Shown here in pieces: positions 17,454 through 25,335 of a stretch of 64,000 bases of DNA. Under the pieces are notes generated by a model. It was given only the letters and a program-made list of their open reading frames with translations. It was not told the DNA's origin and did no database searches. Numbering within the stretch: position 1 is the first letter of the stretch; each line of letters starts with the position of its first letter. The translations under genes and the position numbers were made by a program. The DNA is from Burkholderiales bacterium (GTDB taxonomy: Bacteria; Pseudomonadota; Gammaproteobacteria; Burkholderiales; Burkholderiaceae_C): assembly GCA_028868895.1 (NCBI GenBank), contig JAGWTP010000001.1:62001-126000 (forward strand). Direction: 5' to 3'.

Positions 17454-18458
17454 ATGAGCCTGGCCACCCGATGCACCGCCTGCGGCACCGTCTTTCGGGT
17501 GGTGCAGGACCAGCTCAAGGTGTCGGAAGGCTGGGTGCGCTGCGGCCGCTGCAACGAGGTCTTCAACGCGCTGGAAGGCCTGTTCGATCTGGAGCGGGAC
17601 ACGCCGCCGCAAGAGGTTTCGGGCGCTGCGTCCGCGCCGCGATCCGCAGCGGTGCAGGCCAGCGCAGAGCCGTTCGACATCGAGGCCGACATCGCAGCGG
17701 CGGCCACCGCCGGCGACCCGTCTCTGATCGACAAGATCGACGCCCAGTTGCTGGCGCCGCGGCGAAGCGAAGCCGGCTCGACCCCCGCCACCCGCATCGG
17801 CGAGCGCGACCGGCTCGAGTTTCCGGATGCGCAATTCGATCCTGAATCGCCCACCGACGATACGGCGGTCGATGCCGACGACGCGCCGGTCTGGTCCACG
17901 CCGTCCACGCCCGAGTCGACGGAACCGACCGCGCCTGCCGCAGCGCCGGAATTCGTCCGTCGAGCCCAGCGCGCGGCGCGATGGCAGCGCCCAAAGGTGC
18001 GCGCGGCACTGGTCGGGGTCGCGCTGGTGCTGGCGGTTTCGCTGGCACTGCAGGCCGGGCACCATTTTCGCAACCTGATCTCGGCGCGCTGGCCCGAAAC
18101 CCGGCCGTTGCTCGCCGCGTGGTGCGCTGCGCGCTCGTGCGCGATCGAGGCACCGCAACGCATCGACGACGTGTCGGTCGAAAGCACGGCGCTGACCCGC
18201 GCGTCCGCGCCCGATGTCTTCAAGCTGTCGGTGGCGCTGCGCAACCACGGCGCATTGACGGTCGCGTTGCCGTCGGTCGACCTGAGCCTGACCGATCCGA
18301 ACGGACAGCTCGTGGCGCGGCGCGTGCTGACGCCGCGTGACTTCGGCGTTGCGCTGGCGCGTCTGCAGCCCGGTGGCGACGCGAATCTTCAACTGCTCCT
18401 GACGGCCGGTGGCGAGGCACAGGTCACCGGCTACACCGTCGAGATCTTCTACCCGTGA
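17454..18458 (+). CDS. zinc-ribbon and DUF3426 domain membrane protein
   Basis: A 334-residue protein. It starts with a MJ0042-type zinc ribbon (CTAC at 7-10, CGRC at 30-33) and then a long acidic, low-complexity linker. A single membrane segment near 185-205 (VRAALVGVALVLAVSLALQAG) is followed by a DUF3426 domain that would lie outside the cytoplasm (LSVALRNHGALTVALPSVDLSLTD). The function is unknown; the gene regularly follows prmA in Burkholderiales. An upstream GTG at 17436 would add six residues, but the ATG at 17454 gives the usual start (MSLATRCTACG). Confidence 0.85.
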   Translation: MSLATRCTACGTVFRVVQDQLKVSEGWVRCGRCNEVFNALEGLFDLERDTPPQEVSGAASAPRSAAVQASAEPFDIEADIAAAATAGDPSLIDKIDAQLLAPRRSEAGSTPATRIGERDRLEFPDAQFDPESPTDDTAVDADDAPVWSTPSTPESTEPTAPAAAPEFVRRAQRAARWQRPKVRAALVGVALVLAVSLALQAGHHFRNLISARWPETRPLLAAWCAARSCAIEAPQRIDDVSVESTALTRASAPDVFKLSVALRNHGALTVALPSVDLSLTDPNGQLVARRVLTPRDFGVALARLQPGGDANLQLLLTAGGEAQVTGYTVEIFYP

Positions 18459-18516
18459 CAGTCGCGTTCGCGCTGTGCGGGCCCCGTCGTTTTTCAACCT
18501 TCACTCCGGAGAGTCC

Positions 18517-19422
18517 ATGTCGGCCTTGATTTGCGGTTCGCTCGCTTTCGACACCATCGCGACCTTTCCAGGCCGCTTCGCCCAGCAGATCCTGCCGGAG
18601 CAGTTGCACATCCTGAACGTCTCGTTCCTCGTGCCGACCTTGCGGCGTGAGTTCGGTGGCTGCGCCGGCAACATCGCCTACTCCCTCGGCCAGCTCGGCG
18701 GCACGCCGCTCGTGATGGCCGCCGTGGGAACCGACGGCGACGAATACCTGCAGCGCATCGAGTCGTGGGGCGCGAGCACCGCGTTCGTGCGCAAGGTGCC
18801 GGACAGCCATACCGCGCAGGCGATCATCATCACCGACAGCGACAACAACCAGATCACCGCATTCCACCCCGGCGCGATGCAGTCCGCGCACCTGACGCCG
18901 GTGCCGCCGCGCAACGACGTTTGCGTGGCCATCATCGCCCCCGACGGGCGCGACGCGATGCTTCAGCACGCACAGCAACTCGAACAAGCAAAGATCCCGT
19001 TCGTCTTCGATCCAGGCCAGGGCTTGCCGATGTTCGATGGCGCCGAATTGAAGCGCTTCGTCGCCCAGGCGACGTGGGTCGCCGTCAATGACTACGAGGC
19101 GCAGATGCTGTGCGAGCGCACCGGCGAGTCGCTTGAATCGCTGTCGAGTTCGCACCTGCGCGGGGTCGTCGTCACGCTCGGCGCGCAGGGATGCGACGTC
19201 TGGCAGCAGGGCGTACGCACGCACGTCCCCGGCGTCGCTGCCGGCGCGATCCTGGACCCCACCGGATGCGGTGACGCCTTCCGGGCGGCGCTTCTGTACG
19301 GCATCGAACAGGGCTGGACGCTCGAGCGCTGCGTCAAGCTCGGCAACCGCGTCGGCGCGATCAAGATTGCCTGCCGGGGCGGCCAGAACCATCGGCTCGA
19401 TCGCGCGTTGCTCGATCTGTGA
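18517..19422 (+). CDS. PfkB-family carbohydrate kinase (adenosine kinase-like)
   Basis: A 301-residue sugar or nucleoside kinase of the ribokinase/PfkB family. The first signature is GGCAGNIAYSLGQLGG and the second is the C-terminal DPTGCGDAFRAALLYGI, with the catalytic Asp in GCGD. The overall look (SLAFDTIATFPGRF, ILNVSFLVPTLRREFGG) is nearest to the adenosine-kinase-type members of Burkholderiales, but the substrate cannot be read from sequence. A strong GGAGAG precedes the ATG at 18517. It closes the plus-strand run that began with accB. Confidence 0.85.
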   Translation: MSALICGSLAFDTIATFPGRFAQQILPEQLHILNVSFLVPTLRREFGGCAGNIAYSLGQLGGTPLVMAAVGTDGDEYLQRIESWGASTAFVRKVPDSHTAQAIIITDSDNNQITAFHPGAMQSAHLTPVPPRNDVCVAIIAPDGRDAMLQHAQQLEQAKIPFVFDPGQGLPMFDGAELKRFVAQATWVAVNDYEAQMLCERTGESLESLSSSHLRGVVVTLGAQGCDVWQQGVRTHVPGVAAGAILDPTGCGDAFRAALLYGIEQGWTLERCVKLGNRVGAIKIACRGGQNHRLDRALLDL

Positions 19423-19464
19423 CGCGAACGGGTGCACCGAGTGCGCCCGTGCCGGGCGCACCAT

Positions 19465-19489
19465 AAAAAAACCCGGCCGAAGCCGGGTT
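19465..19489 (-). terminator. intrinsic terminator of the histone-like gene
   Basis: On the minus strand an 8-bp stem (AACCCGGC with GCCGGGTT) closed by a TTCG tetraloop is followed by seven T residues. It lies 21 bases after the histone-like stop codon. It can also fold on the plus strand, 43 bases after the PfkB gene, but there the T-run is poor. Confidence 0.9.
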
Positions 19490-19510
19490 GTCTGAGTCAA
19501 GCTCTAGCGA

Positions 19511-19885
19511 TTACGGCTTGCTTCCCGTCGGGAAGGGCCATGCCGCTTGCGGGCTCAACGTGGTCTTCGCGGGCGCAGCCGGCGCGGCGGGTGCCGCGGC
19601 CTTCTTCGCGGCAGGCGTTTTGGCCGCCTTCTTTGCCGGAGCCTTCTTCGCTGCCGCCTTCTTGGCCGGGGCCTTCTTCGCTGCCGCCTTCTTGGCCGGA
19701 GCCTTCTTCGCTGCCGCCTTCTTGGCCGGAGCCTTCTTCGCTGCCGCCTTCTTGGCCGGAGCCTTCTTCGCTGCCGCCTTCTTGGCCGGAGCCTTCTTCA
19801 CGGCGACCTTCTTGGCCGGAGCCTTCTTCGCAGCGACTTTCTTGGCCGGAGCCTTCTTGGCCGGAGCCTTCTTTGCAGTTGCCAT
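19511..19885 (-). CDS. histone H1-like, lysine/alanine-rich DNA-binding protein
   Basis: A 124-residue protein built almost entirely of Ala, Lys and Pro in [14 protein letters not shown] repeats, ending in a short Ala/Pro-rich tail ([17 protein letters not shown]). It resembles the C-terminal domain of eukaryotic histone H1 and the AlgP/BpH1-like proteins of proteobacteria, which bind DNA non-specifically and shape the nucleoid. No globular domain is present. The strong AAGGAG site 7 bases before the ATG, and the good terminator after the gene, indicate high independent expression. It lies downstream of nrdB on the same strand, separated by 241 bases. Confidence 0.88.
   Translation of the reverse strand: MATAKKAPAKKAPAKKVAAKKAPAKKVAVKKAPAKKAAAKKAPAKKAAAKKAPAKKAAAKKAPAKKAAAKKAPAKKAAAKKAPAKKAAKTPAAKKAAAPAAPAAPAKTTLSPQAAWPFPTGSKP
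19641..19850. repeat. 30-bp tandem repeats encoding the Ala-Lys-Pro repeats
   Basis: Five nearly identical 30-base units start at 19641, 19671, 19701, 19731 and 19761, and two diverged units follow to 19850. Each unit encodes ten residues of the [10 protein letters not shown] type on the minus strand. The unit length is a multiple of three, so recombination would change repeat number without breaking the frame. Confidence 0.92.
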
Positions 19886-19909
19886 TTCGTTTCTCCTTGA
19901 TCAAGTTGC

Positions 19910-19944
19910 AAAAAGAACTGCTCCGCGCCGGCAACCGCCGGAGC
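19910..19944 (-). terminator. possible terminator-like hairpin between nrdB and the histone-like gene
   Basis: On the minus strand GCTCCG and CGGAGC form a 6-bp stem around a GC-rich loop, and AGTTCTTTTT follows. It lies 183 bases after the nrdB stop and 25 bases before the histone-like start. It could end nrdAB transcripts, or be part of the leader of the histone-like gene. Confidence 0.4.
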
Positions 19945-20126
19945 GCAACAGCTATTCAAGGTCCGGAGTCTGCCCAGGAGGGACGCCCCAGTACGATGAA
20001 TTCGGTCGCGACCCGAGTGCTTCGCTTCTGTGTCGAAGCATCACGCATCGCATATCTTGATCTCTCAGTGGCACTCGCTTCGAAACGCACGAAGCTCGAG
20101 CCCACACCGGCGCAAACCCGAGGTCT

Positions 20127-21326
20127 TCAGTCCCAGGACAGCGCGCCACCACTTTGATACTCGATCACACGGGTCTCGAAGAAGTTGCGTTCCTTCTTCA
20201 GGTCGATCATTTCGCTCATCCAGGGGAACGGGTTCTCTTCGTTCGGGAACAGCGCTTCCAGGCCGATCTGGGTGGCCCGCCGATTGGCGATATAGCGCAG
20301 ATAGCCCTTGAACATCGAGGCGTTCATGCCGAGCACGCCGCGCGGCATGGTGTCTTCGGCGTAGCGGTACTCGAGTTCGACGGCCTTGAGAAACAGCGCC
20401 TTGATCTCGGCCTTGAAGGCTGCTGTCCAGAGTTGCGGATTCTCGAGCTTGATCTGGTTGATCAGGTCGATGCCGAAATTGCAGTGCATCGATTCGTCGC
20501 GCAGGATGTACTGGTACTGCTCGGCCGCGCCGGTCATCTTGTTCTGGCGGCCCAGCGCCAGGATCTGCGTGAACCCGACATAGAAGAACAGGCCTTCCAT
20601 CAGGCACGCGAACACGATCAGCGACTTGAGCAGCGTCTGGTCGTTCTCGGGGGTTCCGGTATGGAAGTTCGGGTCCATGATCTCGCCGATGAACGGGAGC
20701 AGGAACTGGTCCTTGTCGCGGATCGACTGGACCTCGTTGTAGGCGTTGAAGATCTCGCTCTCGTCCAGACCGAGCGACTCGACGATGTACTGGTAGGCGT
20801 GGGTGTGGATCGCCTCTTCGAAGGCCTGGCGCAACAGGAACTGGCGGCACTCGGGTGCCGTGATGTGGCGGTAGGTGCCCAGCACGATGTTGTTGGCGGC
20901 GAGCGAATCGGCGGTCACGAAGAAGCCGAGGTTGCGCTTGACGATGCGGCGCTCGTCGTCGGTCAGGCCGTTCGGGTCTTTCCAGGTCGCGATGTCGCGC
21001 GACATGTTGACCTCTTGTGGCATCCAGTGATTGGCGCAGGTGGCGAGGTATTTTTCCCACGCCCACTTGTACTTGAAAGGCACCAACTGGTTGACGTCGG
21101 TCTGGCCGTTGATGATGCGCTTGTCGGCGGCCTTCACGCGTCGCATGGTCGCGGCCGGCTCGATCTTCGCAGCCGTGGTCACAGAGGCTGCAGGAACCTG
21201 GACTTCGTTGATCGAGGCGATCGACGCTGGCGACAGATGAACCGGTTGCGCGAACGACGGATGGCTCTGCGCAAGGCTCGCGGCGTGAACTGTCGAGGGT
21301 TTAACTTCTTCTTCCCAAACCAGCAT
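20127..21326 (-). CDS. nrdB: ribonucleoside-diphosphate reductase, beta subunit (class Ia)
   Basis: Houses the diiron-tyrosyl radical that starts reduction of ribonucleotides to deoxyribonucleotides. The 399-residue protein has the iron ligands and radical Tyr in [10 protein letters not shown] (the E..H...Y spacing matches class Ia), a further Glu in [11 protein letters not shown], and DESMHCNFG with the late Glu/His pair. The N-terminal 70 residues are a variable Pro/Ala-rich extension. The ATG at 21326 is chosen because AGGAAAA lies just before it; a longer frame upstream lacks support. It follows nrdA by 131 bases. That gap holds a possible separate -10 (CATAAT) with a weak TTGGGG -35. Confidence 0.96.
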   Translation of the reverse strand: MLVWEEEVKPSTVHAASLAQSHPSFAQPVHLSPASIASINEVQVPAASVTTAAKIEPAATMRRVKAADKRIINGQTDVNQLVPFKYKWAWEKYLATCANHWMPQEVNMSRDIATWKDPNGLTDDERRIVKRNLGFFVTADSLAANNIVLGTYRHITAPECRQFLLRQAFEEAIHTHAYQYIVESLGLDESEIFNAYNEVQSIRDKDQFLLPFIGEIMDPNFHTGTPENDQTLLKSLIVFACLMEGLFFYVGFTQILALGRQNKMTGAAEQYQYILRDESMHCNFGIDLINQIKLENPQLWTAAFKAEIKALFLKAVELEYRYAEDTMPRGVLGMNASMFKGYLRYIANRRATQIGLEALFPNEENPFPWMSEMIDLKKERNFFETRVIEYQSGGALSWD

Positions 21327-21457
21327 GGTGAGATTTTCCTGTGCGTTCCAATTATGAGAGTGTTGCGTGCGAACCCCAAGCACTTCTTGACATGCGCGCG
21401 CGTTGGATGTTGCGGTACCGCATCGACGGATCGTGACGACGGCTCATGAAACGCGCC

Positions 21458-24385
21458 TCACTGACACGCTTCGCAATCGGGGTTGTCGATCGCGCAGAAC
21501 TTCATGTCGGTCGCAGGCTCGACATGGCTCACGCTCATCGAGGCATCGATCGCAGTGATGCCGATCGCTGCAGGGTTCATCGACATGAGCGCCGACCCAC
21601 CGTCGGTGTCGCTCGACACCGAGTTCATGTGGCCGGCTTTCACGGTCGATTTTTCGGCGTGCGTCGCGCCGACGGTGCGCAGGTAGTAGGTCGTCTTCAG
21701 GCCGCGCAACCAGGCGAGCTTGTAGGTCTCGTCGAGCTTCTTGCCCGACACGCCGGCCATGTAGATGTTGAGCGACTGCGCCTGGTCGATCCATTTCTGG
21801 CGCCGCGCCGCGGCCTCGACGAGCCACTGCGTTTCGATCTCGAAGGCGGTCGCGTACAGCGACTTCAGCTCCTCGGGCACGCGGTCGATGCGGCGCAGCG
21901 AGCCGTCGAAGTGCTTCAGGTCCATGACCATCACGTCGTCCCACAGGCCCAGGCGCTTGAGGTCGCGCACCAGGTACTCGTTGACGATCGTGAACTCGCC
22001 CGACAGGTTCGACTTGACCGACAGGTTGCCGAACGACGGCTCGATCGACGCGCTCACGCCGATGATGTTCGAGATGGTCGCGGTCGGCGCGATCGCCACG
22101 CAGTTGGAGTTGCGCATGCCGTGCTCGCGGATGCGGTTGCGGAGCGCGTCCCAGTCGAGCGAGACGCTGCGGTCGACCTCGACATAGCCGCCGCGTTGCT
22201 CGGCCAGCAGCTCGAGCGTGTCGATCGGCAGAATGCCGCGATCCCAAAGCGAGCCGCGGTAGCTCGAGTAGCGGCCGCGCTCGGCGGCGAGCTCGGTGCT
22301 GGCCCAGTAGGCGTGGTAGCACACCGCTTCCATCGAACGGTCGGCGAATTCGACCGCGGCCGGCGACGCGTAGGGCACACCGAGTTCGTACAGCGCATCC
22401 TGGAAGCCCATGATGCCCAGACCCACCGGGCGGTGGCGCAGGTTCGAGTCGCGCGCCTTCTTCACGGCGTAGTAGTTGATGTCGATCACGTTGTCGAGCA
22501 TGCGCATCGCGGTCGCGACCGTCTTCTTCAGCTTGGCGTGGTCGACCTGCACGACACCGCCCTCGCGCGTCAGGTGGTGCACCAGGTTCACCGAACCCAG
22601 GTTGCACACGGCGATCTCGGTCGCGCTGGTGTTCAGTGTGATCTCGGTGCACAGGTTGCTCGAGTGCACCACGCCCACGTGCTGCTGCGGCGAACGCACG
22701 TTGCAGGCATCCTTGAAAGTGATCCACGGGTGGCCGGTCTCGAACAGCATCGAGAGCATCTTTCGCCACAGGTCGCGCGCCGGCGTCTTCTTGAACAGCT
22801 TGATCTCGCCGCGCGCGGCCCGGTCTTCGTAGGCGGTGTAGGCGGCTTCGAAGGCCTGGCCGAACTTGTCGTGCAGGTCGGGACACGTGCTGGGCGAGAA
22901 CAGCGTCCAGTCGGCGCCCTCCATCACCCGCTTCATGAACAGGTCGGGAATCCAGTTGGCCGTGTTCATGTCGTGGGTGCGGCGCCGGTCGTCGCCGGTG
23001 TTCTTGCGCAGCTCGAGGAATTCTTCGAGGTCGAGGTGCCAGGTCTCGAGGTAGGCGCAGACCGCGCCCTTGCGCTTGCCGCCCTGGTTGACCGCGACCG
23101 CGGTGTCGTTGACGACCTTCAGGAACGGCACCACGCCCTGGCTCTTGCCGTTGGTGCCCTTGATGTGGCTGCCCAGCGCGCGCACGTTGGTCCAGTCGTT
23201 GCCCAGGCCGCCGGCGAACTTGGACAGCAGCGCGTTCTCCTTCAGTGCCTCGTAGATGCCGTCGAGGTCGTCGGCCACCGTCGTGAGGTAGCAGCTCGAC
23301 AGCTGCGAGCGGCGCGTGCCGGCGTTGAACAGCGTGGGCGTGCTGCTCATGAAGTCGAAGCTCGACAACACTTCGTAGAACTCGATTGCGCGCGCCTCGC
23401 GGTCGATCTCGCCCAGCGCCAGCCCCATCGCCACGCGCATGAAGAACGCCTGCGGCAGCTCGATGCGCGCCTCGTCGATGTGCAGGAAGTAGCGGTCGTA
23501 CAGGGTCTGCAGACCGAGGTAGTCGAATTGCAGGTCGCGATCGGCGCGCAGCGCCGCGCCGAGCCTGGCGAGGTCGAACTGCATCAGCTTCTCGTCGAGC
23601 AGCTCGGCCTGAACGCCTTGCTTGATGAAGCCCGGGAAGTAGTCGGCATAGCGTGCATGCATGTCGGCCTGCAGCACCTCTTCGCCCAGGATCTCGCGGC
23701 GGATCGTGTGCAGCAACAGGCGCGCCGTGGCGCGGCTGTAGCCGGGGTCCTTTTCGATCAGCGTGCGCGCCGCCAGGATCGAGGCCTTGTGCACTTCATC
23801 GATCGGCACGCCGTCGTACAGGTTGCGCCGGGTTTCGGCCATGATCGGATCGGGCTTCACGTCGACGCCCAAACCGGCGCAGGCCGATTCGATCACCGTT
23901 TGAAGGCGCGCGAAGTCGAGCGGCACGCGCACGCCCCGGTCGGTGACGTTGAGCGTCGGCTCGGCCGCCGCCACCGGATGGCCCTGCTTCGAGCGCTCCT
24001 GCGAACGGCGTTCGCGGTACAGCACATAGGCGCGCGCCACTTCGTGGTGGCCGCCGCGCATCAGGCCGAGTTCGACCTGGTCCTGCACGTCTTCGATGTG
24101 GAAGGTGCCGCCGCCCGGGCGCGAACGCAGCAACGCGCGCACCACCGATTCAGTCAGGCCGTCGACCGTCTCGCGCACGCTCGCCGACGCCGCACCCTGC
24201 GTGCCGTGCACCGCCAGAAAGGCCTTCATCAGCGCCACCGCGATCTTGTTCGGCTCGAACGACACGACCGCGCCGTTGCGGCGAATGATCTGGTAACCCT
24301 GGTACACGGACGGCGCCGCCGACGGCGTGGTGGCGGGAGTGCGCGGTGCGGCGGTGGACGAATGGGTGGCGCTAACGGCTTGCAT
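21458..24385 (-). CDS. nrdA: ribonucleoside-diphosphate reductase, alpha subunit (class Ia)
   Basis: The catalytic subunit that reduces ribonucleoside diphosphates. At 975 residues it has an N-terminal ATP-cone (YQIIRRNGAVVSFEPNKIAVAL, about 30-130), which sets overall activity by ATP/dATP. A second, degenerate cone-like region and then the barrel follow. Active-site elements are visible: LSSCYLTTV, NLCTEITLNT with the radical Cys and Glu, and the partner Cys in AVCNLGSVNL. The C-terminus ends CEAC, the usual thiol relay. The ATG at 24385 gives MQAVSATHSS; the open frame extends further upstream, but those residues are not family-like. Expression is probably under NrdR (see 24626-24672). Confidence 0.97.
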   Translation of the reverse strand: MQAVSATHSSTAAPRTPATTPSAAPSVYQGYQIIRRNGAVVSFEPNKIAVALMKAFLAVHGTQGAASASVRETVDGLTESVVRALLRSRPGGGTFHIEDVQDQVELGLMRGGHHEVARAYVLYRERRSQERSKQGHPVAAAEPTLNVTDRGVRVPLDFARLQTVIESACAGLGVDVKPDPIMAETRRNLYDGVPIDEVHKASILAARTLIEKDPGYSRATARLLLHTIRREILGEEVLQADMHARYADYFPGFIKQGVQAELLDEKLMQFDLARLGAALRADRDLQFDYLGLQTLYDRYFLHIDEARIELPQAFFMRVAMGLALGEIDREARAIEFYEVLSSFDFMSSTPTLFNAGTRRSQLSSCYLTTVADDLDGIYEALKENALLSKFAGGLGNDWTNVRALGSHIKGTNGKSQGVVPFLKVVNDTAVAVNQGGKRKGAVCAYLETWHLDLEEFLELRKNTGDDRRRTHDMNTANWIPDLFMKRVMEGADWTLFSPSTCPDLHDKFGQAFEAAYTAYEDRAARGEIKLFKKTPARDLWRKMLSMLFETGHPWITFKDACNVRSPQQHVGVVHSSNLCTEITLNTSATEIAVCNLGSVNLVHHLTREGGVVQVDHAKLKKTVATAMRMLDNVIDINYYAVKKARDSNLRHRPVGLGIMGFQDALYELGVPYASPAAVEFADRSMEAVCYHAYWASTELAAERGRYSSYRGSLWDRGILPIDTLELLAEQRGGYVEVDRSVSLDWDALRNRIREHGMRNSNCVAIAPTATISNIIGVSASIEPSFGNLSVKSNLSGEFTIVNEYLVRDLKRLGLWDDVMVMDLKHFDGSLRRIDRVPEELKSLYATAFEIETQWLVEAAARRQKWIDQAQSLNIYMAGVSGKKLDETYKLAWLRGLKTTYYLRTVGATHAEKSTVKAGHMNSVSSDTDGGSALMSMNPAAIGITAIDASMSVSHVEPATDMKFCAIDNPDCEACQ

Positions 24386-24740
24386 GAGTGAGTGGCCCTC
24401 GATGGACGGTCGGGTGGATCGCTTGCGCGATCGCGAAATTGCTGATTTCAGGACGCTGGATTCAAAACGCCGGATCGGCGGCTTGGCGGCAGCGGGCTGC
24501 GGCACCGGGTGCTGACGCCAGCGCCCACCGGCCAGCCCTTCGGGCGGGCCATCCACGGCAACTCATCGGTGACGCGATGGGCGCTTTGAAGTGACGAAAT
24601 GAGGACAGGAGAGTAGCACGAGAAGACACTATATCTGGGGTCTGATCGCCATACAAGCACTAGCCGTAGCGTATCAACCCTGATTCACAGCAGTGCGCAG
24701 ACCGGCTCGAAAATACCGATCCGCGATCGATCGGCGCCGC
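24386..24740. other. 355-base intergenic region upstream of nrdA
   Basis: It separates nrdA from the end of ampD (both minus strand) and holds no supported gene. It contains the nrdA promoter with two operator-like palindromes near 24626-24672. The predicted transcript start is near 24621, leaving a leader of about 235 bases before the ATG. No other structure is obvious. Confidence 0.6.
24626..24672 (-). promoter_or_regulatory. nrdA promoter with a pair of NrdR-box-like operators
   Basis: On the minus strand, -35 TTGTAT (24651-24656) and -10 TATAGT (24628-24633) are separated by exactly 17 bases. Two 16-base elements match the NrdR consensus (acaCwAtATaTwGtgt): ACCCCAGATATAGTGT at 24626-24641 covers the -10, and ACGCTACGGCTAGTGC at 24657-24672 abuts the -35. 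Their starts are 31 bases apart, three helical turns, the arrangement known for NrdR repression of ribonucleotide reductase genes. The second box is weaker in its centre but keeps the CTA/TAG arms. Confidence 0.72.
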
Positions 24741-25331
24741 TCACGGTGCCGGGCACACGCCTGGCGCAAAGACCGGTGGCGCGGCACCGAGCATCGAGCG
24801 CAGCAGGGTCCATTCGAACCCGGCGCCGGGGTCGTTCTTGCGCCCCGGCGCAACGTGCTCGTGGCCGGCAATCGCGGCGATCGGGTAGCGCTGCGACAGC
24901 GCGCCGATCAGCCGGGCCAGCGACGCGTACTGCGCCGCCTCGAAGCGCTCGCCCTCCAGCCCCTCGAGTTCGATGCCGACCGAGAAGTCGTTGCAGTCGG
25001 CGCGCCCCCGCCACATCGAACGACCGGCATGCCAGGCGCGGTCATCGCACGAGACGAACTGCGTCGTCGCGCCGTCGCGCCGCACCAGAAAGTGGGCCGA
25101 GACTTCGAGTCCGCGAATCTTCTGGAAGTACGGGTGGGCGTCCCAGTCGAGCCGGTTCGTGAAGAGCTGCTCGATCGCGTCGCCACCGTACTGCCCGGGC
25201 GGCAGGCTGATGGAGTGGATCAGCACCAGATCGACGACGGCGGTCGCGCTGCGCGGCCCGAAATTCGGCGACTCGCAGCGCCGCACGGTTTGCAGCCAGC
25301 CCGCGGCCCAGCCGCCGATGGCGTCGCGCAC
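24741..25331 (-). CDS. ampD: 1,6-anhydro-N-acetylmuramyl-L-alanine amidase
   Basis: A cytoplasmic zinc amidase that recycles anhydromuropeptides and thereby tunes AmpC induction where present. The 196-residue amidase_2 protein has the first Zn His in LVLIHSISLPPG, the SAHFLVRRDGATTQFV and DRAWHAG core, and the later His and Asp ligands in AGHEHVAPGRKNDPG. Length is typical. Only 4 bases separate its start from the pilR stop, so it is probably expressed from the pilSR transcript. Confidence 0.94.
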   Translation of the reverse strand: MRDAIGGWAAGWLQTVRRCESPNFGPRSATAVVDLVLIHSISLPPGQYGGDAIEQLFTNRLDWDAHPYFQKIRGLEVSAHFLVRRDGATTQFVSCDDRAWHAGRSMWRGRADCNDFSVGIELEGLEGERFEAAQYASLARLIGALSQRYPIAAIAGHEHVAPGRKNDPGAGFEWTLLRSMLGAAPPVFAPGVCPAP

Positions 25332-25335
25332 CCCG

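Noticed and set aside
19641..19850. CRISPR array
   Set aside because: The 30-base units are contiguous with no spacers and are in frame within a lysine-rich protein gene.
21446..24391. 981-codon plus-strand frame opposite nrdA
   Set aside because: It mirrors the codon structure of nrdA and has no protein motif.
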